NCBI GenBank assembly: GCA_021810565.1
Contig: JAJZIM010000005.1
Coordinates: 1-64,000, forward strand
Origin: Bacillota bacterium
GTDB taxonomy: Bacteria > Bacillota > Sulfobacillia > JAJZIM01
Length of the DNA stretch: 64,000 nt
Direction: 5' to 3'
A program made the translations under genes and the position numbers. Below the pieces are notes generated by a model. That model was not told where the DNA came from and did no database searches. It saw only the letters and a list, made by a program, of their open reading frames with translations. How positions within the stretch are numbered: position 1 is the first letter of the stretch; each line of letters opens with the position of its first letter. This document shows positions 58,261 to 64,000 of this stretch, in pieces.

Positions 58261-59221
58261 GGATTACCTGCGGTGGCGGGCCAGGGAAGCCTTGAAGCAG
58301 GCCCTGGTGGGGCAGGAGCTTTACTCCTTGAACTATGTGCGCCTGGCGGGCGACGATCCCGAGGCTTGCTCCCGAGCCTTGGAGGAGTTGCGAGTGGTGT
58401 CCTTCGGGAACGGGCGGCGGCTGGTGGCGGTGGATCTGGAGGCGGGAGGGGAGAAGGCCCAGGCGACCTGGGAGCGCGTGCTGCGCGACGTGGCGGCGGG
58501 CCCGCCGGAGGGGGGAACCTTGGTCCTGTCCTGCCCCGATGCCGCCCCGGGGGGAAAGCTGGCCCGACTGGCGGGGGAGACGGGAGCGGTGGTGGACTGC
58601 CGGCTGCCGGCGGCCCAGGAGCGGGAGCGCTGGGCGGTGCAACTGGCGCGCTCCCGCGGCAAAAAGCTCACCCCGCAGGCGGCGGCCCTGCTGGTGGAGG
58701 GCGCGGGCGACAGCCTGGGAACGCTGGTCCAGGAGGTGGAGAAGGTCTGCCTGTGGGCAGACGACCAGGAGCGCGTGGACCTTCCGGCGGTGGCCGCCGT
58801 GGCCCGGGGGGCGGCGGTGGCGGGCACGGTGTTCCAACTGGTGGACCATCTGGGGGAGCGACGAGCGGGGCAGGCCCTGGGCTGTCTGCAGACGCTCCTG
58901 CGCCAGGGCGAGGTGCCCCTGGTGATCCTATCCCTGCTGGCCCGCCAACTGCGCCTGCTGCTGGGGACCTGCTGGTGGAGGCAGGCCGGAGGAGCGGAGG
59001 AGCGGCTGGCGGGGTATCTGGGCGTGCCTTCCTTTGTGGCGCGCAAGCTGTGGCGCCAGGCGGCCAACTTCCGGGAGGAGGAACTCGTGGAGGGGTTGCG
59101 GCGGTTGCTGGAGGCGAACGGCCGGATCAAAACCGGCTGGCGGCCGGAGCTGGTGCTGACGACGGCGCTGGTGCACCTGGCCGGACCCCGTCAGGGACGC
59201 GCCGGCAGGGTGCCGTCGTGA
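58187..59221 (+). CDS. holA: DNA polymerase III subunit delta
   Basis: The protein has 344 residues from TTG 58187, behind GGGGGAGGAAG. It matches HolA of Gram-positives: Y-L-L-A-G-P-E-D-Y-L, the AAA-like N-terminus, P-E-G-G-T-L-V-L-S-C, G-A-G-D-S-L-G-T-L-V-Q-E-V-E-K and the C-terminal L-L-A-R-Q-L-R-L-L-L. Delta opens the sliding clamp in the clamp loader. Position next to rpsT and lepA is the Firmicutes norm. Its 3' end overlaps spoIIP by 31 nt, convergent. Confidence 0.92.
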   Translation: MNHRELSAALQQGDYRCVYLLAGPEDYLRWRAREALKQALVGQELYSLNYVRLAGDDPEACSRALEELRVVSFGNGRRLVAVDLEAGGEKAQATWERVLRDVAAGPPEGGTLVLSCPDAAPGGKLARLAGETGAVVDCRLPAAQERERWAVQLARSRGKKLTPQAAALLVEGAGDSLGTLVQEVEKVCLWADDQERVDLPAVAAVARGAAVAGTVFQLVDHLGERRAGQALGCLQTLLRQGEVPLVILSLLARQLRLLLGTCWWRQAGGAEERLAGYLGVPSFVARKLWRQAANFREEELVEGLRRLLEANGRIKTGWRPELVLTTALVHLAGPRQGRAGRVPS

Positions 59222-60270
59222 TCCAAAAGGTCCAAGGCGGCGGCGAGCACCCGGGTGGTGCGCTGCTCCTGGCGCAGGGTGTTGTATGGGCCGCCGATCT
59301 CCACCTGCAGCGCGCCGGGAAGCACCTCCTGGTTCAGGCGATCCCGGGACTCGCGGATGCCGATGAGCAGGGGAGGGGCCAGCCGCCGCAGGGCGGCGGC
59401 CAGGCGGTGGGCGAAGGATAGGTTGGCGTGCCAACTCGGATCGGGCAGCCGTGCGCCGGTGCCCACCACCAGCAGCACCCGGGCATAGCGGTGTCCCCGC
59501 AGCACGGTGACGCTTTGGGCGGCGGTGCCGCTGCCGCGCTCGAGGTCCAGGAGCACCCGCAGGCGGTGGTAGCGGCGCAACAGGTCGCGGGCGGTGCGCC
59601 GGGAGTTGCGGTAGGCGCCGATGATTCCCTGGTAGTCGTTGACCGCCAGGGAGTGGGCCACGCTGAGGCCCTCGTTCCGCCACAGGTAGCGAGCCAAAAA
59701 GGTGCCGACCCGCACCACGTTGCGGCGCTGGTCGGAGGAGTAGGCGTCCAGCGGGGTGCGCCCGGCGCCCAGGGCGCTCAGGAAGGACTCCTTGGAGATG
59801 CTGTGGTAGATGCCGATCAGGGGATGCCGCCCGTAGAGCACCGGAGTCGGCGGCGTGGGATAGGGGGGGCGCGCGCCCGGCGGGTTGGCCGGCGCCGGCG
59901 GAACACTGGGCAGGGCCGGGATGGCCGCCGCCAGGAAGGCGGCGGGGGAGGTGCCGTCCACGCCGCCCAAGAGGCGCAAGAGCAGGCTCAGGCTGCCCCG
60001 CGGCGAGACGCCGCGCCGAGGGGCGCCGGACAGGGCCGGCGCGGCCTGGTCCAGCAGGAAACGCAGGACGCGAGCGCCGGGGCGCCAAATTCCGAAGAGG
60101 ACACCGGACCGGGCGGTGCTCAGGGGCGCCAGCGTAGGCAGGTATTTGGGGTGCGCCGGGCGGGGGAGCCCGGCCAGCGCCAGGGCGAGGACCACCAGGG
60201 CTAGGTAGGCGAGGAGCAGGGGAGGCTGCGGCATGCGGGGCAGGCGAACCACCCGCAGGCGACGCCCCAT
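59191..60270 (-). CDS. spoIIP: Stage II sporulation protein P, catalytic residues changed
   Basis: The protein has 359 residues with an N-terminal membrane anchor (about 15-35). It matches SpoIIP: Y-H-S-I-S-K-E-S-F, N-D-Y-Q-G-I-I-G-A-Y, L-L-D-L-E-R-G-S, and the C-terminal V-E-I-G-G-P-Y-N-T-L. In known SpoIIP amidases/endopeptidases these are Y-H-T-H-x-x-E-S and D-x-H-R-D; here the second His of the first motif and the His and Asp of the second are replaced. SpoIIP digests septal peptidoglycan for engulfment. The protein may therefore be inactive or altered. No gpr lies beside it. Confidence 0.85.
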   Translation of the reverse strand: MGRRLRVVRLPRMPQPPLLLAYLALVVLALALAGLPRPAHPKYLPTLAPLSTARSGVLFGIWRPGARVLRFLLDQAAPALSGAPRRGVSPRGSLSLLLRLLGGVDGTSPAAFLAAAIPALPSVPPAPANPPGARPPYPTPPTPVLYGRHPLIGIYHSISKESFLSALGAGRTPLDAYSSDQRRNVVRVGTFLARYLWRNEGLSVAHSLAVNDYQGIIGAYRNSRRTARDLLRRYHRLRVLLDLERGSGTAAQSVTVLRGHRYARVLLVVGTGARLPDPSWHANLSFAHRLAAALRRLAPPLLIGIRESRDRLNQEVLPGALQVEIGGPYNTLRQEQRTTRVLAAALDLLDHDGTLPARP

Positions 60271-60321
60271 CCCACCACCACCTTTCTCCGATGGTTATGA
60301 GCCGGACGGCGCCAGCTATGC

Positions 60322-60350
60322 TTGCCTTGGGCCCGGGGCGGTGGTAAAAT
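60322..60350 (+). promoter_or_regulatory. Promoter of rpsT
   Basis: TTGCCT (60322-60327) and TAAAAT (60345-60350) are 17 nt apart, 25 nt before the rpsT start codon. Confidence 0.8.
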
Positions 60351-60375
60351 ACAAAGACGGAGGTGAAAAAAATCT

Positions 60376-60636
60376 TTGGCCAACCATAAATCGGCCCTCA
60401 AGCGGGTGAGGATAGCCGAGGAGCGTCGGACGCAAAACCGCGCGCGCAAGTCCGCCGTGCACACGGCGGAGCGGCGATTCTTGGAGTCGGCGGCGGCGGG
60501 CGACGCCGACAAGGCTCGGGAGGCTTTGCGCCGGGCCTACAGCACCATCGACCATGCGGCGCAGAAAGGTGCGCTGCACGCCAACACGGCCGCGCGCAAG
60601 AAAGCACGGCTCAGCAGGAAGCTGGCGGCCGGCTAG
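60376..60636 (+). CDS. rpsT: 30S ribosomal protein S20
   Basis: The protein has 86 residues from TTG 60376 behind GGAGGTG. It has the typical basic S20 chain: A-N-H-K-S-A-L-K-R-V-R, R-N-R-A-R-K-S and a C-terminal N-T-A-A-R-K-K-A-R-L. S20 binds 16S rRNA early in 30S assembly. TTG starts are common for S20 in bacteria and are linked to self-regulated translation. It lies between spoIIP and the otsA pair with its own promoter. Confidence 0.97.
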   Translation: MANHKSALKRVRIAEERRTQNRARKSAVHTAERRFLESAAAGDADKAREALRRAYSTIDHAAQKGALHANTAARKKARLSRKLAAG

Positions 60637-60689
60637 TCTGGACGCCGGATTGCGCAGGCGGCGGGGCACCCGTCGCTTTCGTTTTGCCT

Positions 60690-61394
60690 TCAGGACAGTC
60701 GCTCCAGGAACTCCTCCAACGGTTCTTCCAGCACCTGGTCCGCCGCCTCCCGCACCGGCGGGGGGGAGCCTTCCACGGCCACGCCGTGACCGGCCAGCTC
60801 CAGCATGTCGATGTCGGCCAGGCCGTCGCCCACGGCCAGGATCTCCTCCCGAGCTACGCCCAGGGAGCCGGCCAGGCGCTCCAGGGCCCGGCCCTTGGTG
60901 GCCCGGGGGTGCAACAGGTGCAGCACCTGCGGGTGGGTCCAGTCGGGCAGGAACAAGAAGCGCACCTGTCCCTGCAGGGCTCCGAAGCGCTCCGCCACCC
61001 GGTGCAGGAGGGCCGGATCGCCACGCAGGAGGAGCTGGTCGGGAGCGTCCTCCCGGGGGCTTTGGAAGACCTCCTTGCGCACATACCAGGCCGCGGAGAG
61101 GCCCAGACGGGCGGCGTAGCGAAAGACGGCATGGGAGGGTGCGGCGGGCAGCGGGTGGCGAAACAGGCAGCGCTCGGCCCGGAAAGCCTGCGCGCCGGTG
61201 AGGCAGATGCAGTGTTCGGCCCCCACCACCGTGGCTACCGGACGGGTGAGGGCGAAGTCGCGGCTGGTGGCCAGCACCAGTCGGGTGCCGCCGCGCACCA
61301 GCCGGAGCAGGCTGGCCGTGCGCCGGTTCAGGGATCCTTCCGGGGCCAGCAGGGTGCCGTCCAGGTCCAGGGCCAAGAGGCGCGGTGCCTTCAA
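60690..61394 (-). CDS. HAD-IIB phosphatase paired with trehalose-phosphate synthase
   Basis: The protein has 234 residues from TTG 61394, overlapping the otsA-like stop (TTGA), with AGGTGG upstream. HAD motifs: A-L-D-L-D-G-T-L-L, L-A-T-S-R-D, T-K-G-R-A-L-E-R-L and V-G-D-G-L-A-D-I-D-M. The pairing suggests it dephosphorylates trehalose 6-phosphate, as OtsB does, although it is more like Cof/mannosyl-phosphoglycerate phosphatases. I therefore call it by class only. Confidence 0.85.
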   Translation of the reverse strand: MKAPRLLALDLDGTLLAPEGSLNRRTASLLRLVRGGTRLVLATSRDFALTRPVATVVGAEHCICLTGAQAFRAERCLFRHPLPAAPSHAVFRYAARLGLSAAWYVRKEVFQSPREDAPDQLLLRGDPALLHRVAERFGALQGQVRFLFLPDWTHPQVLHLLHPRATKGRALERLAGSLGVAREEILAVGDGLADIDMLELAGHGVAVEGSPPPVREAADQVLEEPLEEFLERLS

Positions 61395-62812
61395 TGCACG
61401 GCCACCTGTTCCTGTTCGGCCAGGAGTTGCTCCACGTCGCCCAGCTGTGCCTCCAACCAGTCCCACAGGGTCCAGCTGAGCACCGCCCGGCGCAGGTCGG
61501 CGGACCGCCGGCGCCGCTCGGGCCGGGAAAGCTCGAGGGCCTGGCCCAGGGCCTGGGCGGTGCCGACCACGTCGGCGGGCTCCACCGGGATGGCCGCTTC
61601 CCGCAGCTGGCGGTAGGCGCCGGCTCGGGAGGAGAGGACCAGGGCGCCGTGACGGCTGTTGATGACCGGACCCTCTTTGGCCACCAGGTTCATGCCGTCG
61701 GCCAAGGGGTTTACCAAAAGCACGTCGTACAGGCTCATGGCCGCCAGGGACTGGGCCCGGTTGTGCTCGTGGAAGATCTGCACGGGGAGCCAGTCTCCCG
61801 ACTGATACCGCCGGTTGATGTCCTGGGCGGCGGACAGGACCCGCCGGGCGTACTCCCGATATTCCGGCACCTCCTGCCGGGTGGGCACCAGGAAGGCCAG
61901 GAAGCGCAGCCTGCCGCGCCAATGAGGCGCGCGCCGCAGCAGCAGATCCAGGGCCTGGAAGCCCGCCAGCACGTTTTTGCTCGGATCAAGCCGGTCCACC
62001 CGGATCAGGGTGCGCATGGAGCGGGGGGCGCCGAGCAGTTCCCGGTAGCGCTCCACCTCCGGGGCGGCGGCCGCGGCGGCCAGTGCGGCAGGATCCACCG
62101 AGATGGGGTAAGCCGCCGTGAGCACCTGACGACCGTGCCAGTGGAGGATGCCGGCGGAGTCGGTGGACGCCTCCGGCAGGACCTCTAGGCACAGCTCCCG
62201 GAAATTGGCGGCATCCTCCTCGGTCTGAAAGCCGAGGCTGTCGTTGGCCAATAGCCCCCGGCACACATGGCGTAGGAGGTCGGGCGGTAGTTGTCGCCAT
62301 ACCGCGGGCGGGGGCCAGGGAATATGCAGGAAATAGGCCAGAAGGGCGTCGGGACGGCGCCGGCGCAGCTCGCGGCCCAGCAGGTAGAAATGGTAGTCGT
62401 GGATGAAGACCACCGGCGTGGCGTCGGTCGGCAGGAGGGCCGCGGCCGCCGCGGCGAAATGGCTGTTGGCGGCCAGGTAGCCCCGGAACCACTCGGCCGG
62501 CAGCGGCGAGGCGCCGTCCAGACCGTGCTGCACGAACCACAGCAGCCGGTTGCACAGGGCCGCGTGGGCGGCGTCCACCGCGGGCGGGAGCGGCACTCCC
62601 CGCAGTCGGGCCCGTCCCCATATGGCCTCGCCGTTACCGCCGTGCAGCCAGGTGAAGGGCACCCCCTCGGCCATCTGCCCCAGGGCCGTGGCCAAGCCGC
62701 CCGGCCCGCGGACCACGGTGCCGTTTTGCCGCACCACCGGACCGCGGCGGCTGATCACCAGCAGGGGATGCTCCGCGGCGAGGGCTCCCCAGCGCTTCCA
62801 AACGTCTTGCAT
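61391..62812 (-). CDS. otsA: Trehalose-6-phosphate synthase (GT20)
   Basis: The protein has 473 residues from ATG 62812, behind AGGGAGGGG. GT20 features are F-I-H-D-Y-H-F-Y-L-L-G-R-E-L-R, Y-F-L-H-I-P-W-P, the sugar-nucleotide site R-V-D-R-L-D-P-S-K-N, and N-P-L-A-D-G-M-N-L-V-A-K-E. It joins glucose from UDP/GDP-glucose to glucose 6-phosphate, making trehalose 6-phosphate, a stress protectant precursor. The HAD gene is coupled downstream. The frame extending to 63139 is an artefact over lepA. A 15-nt palindrome lies in its promoter region. Confidence 0.88.
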   Translation of the reverse strand: MQDVWKRWGALAAEHPLLVISRRGPVVRQNGTVVRGPGGLATALGQMAEGVPFTWLHGGNGEAIWGRARLRGVPLPPAVDAAHAALCNRLLWFVQHGLDGASPLPAEWFRGYLAANSHFAAAAAALLPTDATPVVFIHDYHFYLLGRELRRRRPDALLAYFLHIPWPPPAVWRQLPPDLLRHVCRGLLANDSLGFQTEEDAANFRELCLEVLPEASTDSAGILHWHGRQVLTAAYPISVDPAALAAAAAAPEVERYRELLGAPRSMRTLIRVDRLDPSKNVLAGFQALDLLLRRAPHWRGRLRFLAFLVPTRQEVPEYREYARRVLSAAQDINRRYQSGDWLPVQIFHEHNRAQSLAAMSLYDVLLVNPLADGMNLVAKEGPVINSRHGALVLSSRAGAYRQLREAAIPVEPADVVGTAQALGQALELSRPERRRRSADLRRAVLSWTLWDWLEAQLGDVEQLLAEQEQVAVH

Positions 62813-62847
62813 GCCGGCCCCTCCCTGACAACTCATATATAATAAAA

Positions 62848-62862
62848 GGGTTGTCACAACCC
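62848..62862. promoter_or_regulatory. Perfect palindrome GGGTTGT-C-ACAACCC, possible operator
   Basis: Seven bases on each side of a central base are exactly complementary. It sits 36 nt upstream of otsA in an AT-rich segment (TATATAATAAAA), close to where the minus-strand promoter should be, and 100 nt upstream of lepA. A repressor dimer site is the simplest reading. Confidence 0.5.
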
Positions 62863-62900
62863 AGTATAGCATATGAGTCGGGAGCTGACAAGGTGCCGCG

Positions 62901-62930
62901 TTGAAGCCGGACCGCTCTCGATGATATAAT
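62901..62930 (+). promoter_or_regulatory. Promoter of lepA
   Basis: TTGAAG (62901-62906) and a perfect TATAAT (62925-62930) are separated by 18 nt, 33 nt before the start codon. Confidence 0.75.
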
Positions 62931-62963
62931 CCGCTGGAGGCTGCCCCCCTTGGAGGAGTGTTT

Positions 62964-64000
62964 TTGATCAGGAATTTCTGCATCATCGCCCACATCGACC
63001 ACGGCAAGTCCACCCTGGCCGACCGGCTGCTGGAGCGCACCGGCACGGTGGCGCCCCGCCAGATGGTGGACCAGGTGCTGGACCAGATGGAATTGGAGCG
63101 GGAGCGGGGCATCACCATCAAGGCCCAGGCGGTGCGCATGGAGTACCAGGCGCGGGACGGCCGGCGCTACGAGCTGAACCTCATCGACACCCCGGGCCAC
63201 GTCGATTTCAACTACGAGGTGTCCAGGGCGCTGCTGGCCTGCGAGGGGGCGCTCCTGGTGGTGGACGCCTCCCAGGGGGTTCAGGCCCAGACGGTGGCTA
63301 ACCTGTATCTGGCCTTGGAGCAGGGGCTCACCATCATCCCGGTAATCAACAAGATCGACCTGAGCGGGGCCGATCCCGAGCGGGTGCGCCGCCAGTTGGA
63401 TGAGCTGGGCCTGCCGGGGGAGGAGGCCCTGTTGGTGTCGGCCAAAGAGGGGCGCGGGATCGAGGAGGTGCTGGAGGCGGTGGTGGAGCGGGTGCCGGGG
63501 CCTTCCGGCAACCCGGCGGCGCCGCTAAGGGCGTTGGTCTTCGATTCCCGCTTCGATCCCTATCGCGGGGTGATCCCCTACCTGCGTCTGGTGGATGGTG
63601 AGTTGGCGGCGGGCCAACGGGTGCGCTTTTTGTCCACCGGGCGGGAATTCCAGGTGGACGAGGTGGGGGTGTTCCGCCCCGAGCCCCGGCCGGTGTCGCG
63701 GCTGGTGGCGGGGGAGGTGGGGTACCTGGCGGCGTCCATCAAGAACCTGCGGGATGCCCGGGTGGGGGACACGGTGGCCGCCGCCGGCGCGGCGGCACAA
63801 CCCCTGAGCGGCTTCCGGCCGGCCGTGCCCATGGTCTTCGCCGGGATCTATCCCGTGAACGCCGACGAGTACGATCTTTTGCGGGAGGCCTTGGGGAAGC
63901 TGCAGTTGAACGACGCGGCGCTGTCCTTCGAACCGGAGACCTCCGTGGCCCTGGGCTTCGGTTTCCGCTGCGGCTTCCTGGGGCTTTTGCACTTGGACGT
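62964..64000 (+). CDS. lepA: Elongation factor 4 (LepA), partial
   Basis: The first 345 codons are in the window, which ends inside the gene (full length about 600). TTG 62964 follows GGAGGAG. G-domain motifs: [37 protein letters not shown] and S-A-K. The part beginning P-Y-L-R-L-V-D-G, then [12 protein letters not shown], is LepA-specific. LepA is a ribosome-binding GTPase involved in translation and 30S biogenesis. The order holA, spoIIP, rpsT, lepA is typical of Bacillota. Confidence 0.97.
   Translation, partial: MIRNFCIIAHIDHGKSTLADRLLERTGTVAPRQMVDQVLDQMELERERGITIKAQAVRMEYQARDGRRYELNLIDTPGHVDFNYEVSRALLACEGALLVVDASQGVQAQTVANLYLALEQGLTIIPVINKIDLSGADPERVRRQLDELGLPGEEALLVSAKEGRGIEEVLEAVVERVPGPSGNPAAPLRALVFDSRFDPYRGVIPYLRLVDGELAAGQRVRFLSTGREFQVDEVGVFRPEPRPVSRLVAGEVGYLAASIKNLRDARVGDTVAAAGAAAQPLSGFRPAVPMVFAGIYPVNADEYDLLREALGKLQLNDAALSFEPETSVALGFGFRCGFLGLLHLD

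Noticed and set aside
1-64000. CRISPR arrays, tRNA and rRNA genes
   Set aside because: No regularly spaced short repeats and no tRNA or rRNA signature were seen on reading both strands; a tRNAscan-type search was not possible.

Overview
The window is a G+C-rich chromosomal segment from a spore-forming Bacillota-type (Firmicutes) bacterium. Three things point that way: a SpoIIP homologue next to holA-rpsT-lepA (a classical Firmicutes neighbourhood), Bacillus-like sigma-A promoters (TTGNNN-17/18-TATAAT), and strong GGAGG ribosome sites with many GTG/TTG starts. The lineage resembles the high-GC Symbiobacteria/Thermaerobacter/Limnochordia groups, but the window does not fix the species. I saw no rRNA, tRNA or CRISPR array.

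Region by region. (1) About 0.3-6.7 kb, minus strand: a mercury/organomercury cluster of mercuric reductase, a MerF/MerT-like membrane protein, a thiol-redox lipoprotein, CcdA, a zinc ribbon and an alkylmercury lyase (MerB). The merB frame holds an in-frame TGA exactly where the catalytic cysteine should be, followed by a hairpin with a GGUC loop, so it is a selenoprotein candidate. Downstream, from its own promoter, lies a small RiPP-like cassette: a Cys-rich 76-aa protein, a radical SAM/SPASM protein and a 20-residue C-x-C...C peptide. (2) 6.8-17.5 kb: HPP membrane protein, amidohydrolase-ribokinase-nucleoside hydrolase operon, HD-GYP protein, amino-acid permease, HEPN/MNT pair, an HD-GYP/GAF/GGDEF protein and typA. 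(3) 17.5-31.1 kb, minus strand: a complete 14-gene nuoA-N operon for respiratory complex I, tightly coupled by ATGA/GTGA overlaps. (4) 31.4-34.6 kb: a large glycosidase-like protein coupled to an SDR dehydrogenase.

(5) 34.7-42 kb is an accessory, partly decayed island: nucleotidyltransferase with a frameshifted HepT, a methyltransferase, an IstB remnant, a 38-aa rubredoxin-like protein, two 164-bp repeats, a DUF4160/DUF2442 pair, and a HigBA-type toxin-antitoxin locus split by a TnpB element. (6) 41.7-43.2 kb: a molybdate/tungstate-type binding lipoprotein behind a long leader with two tandem copies of a Moco/Tuco-riboswitch-like structure. (7) 43.4-50.7 kb: nrdR and a B12-dependent ribonucleotide reductase whose N-terminus is a separate ORF and which carries an intein, then a PHP phosphatase, an old-yellow-enzyme-type oxidoreductase, a HhH-GPD glycosylase and a HAD phosphatase. 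(8) 50.8-51.9 kb: an AbiEii-like nucleotidyltransferase with a small partner. (9) 52.2-64 kb: housekeeping genes aspartate aminotransferase, murD, leuS, DUF4870, DUF123, holA, spoIIP, rpsT, a trehalose-phosphate synthase/HAD phosphatase pair and lepA, which is cut by the window end.

The most unusual parts are the candidate selenocysteine MerB beside a radical-SAM peptide cassette, the tandem riboswitch-like leader, and the TnpB insertion whose removal restores a continuous toxin 3' end.
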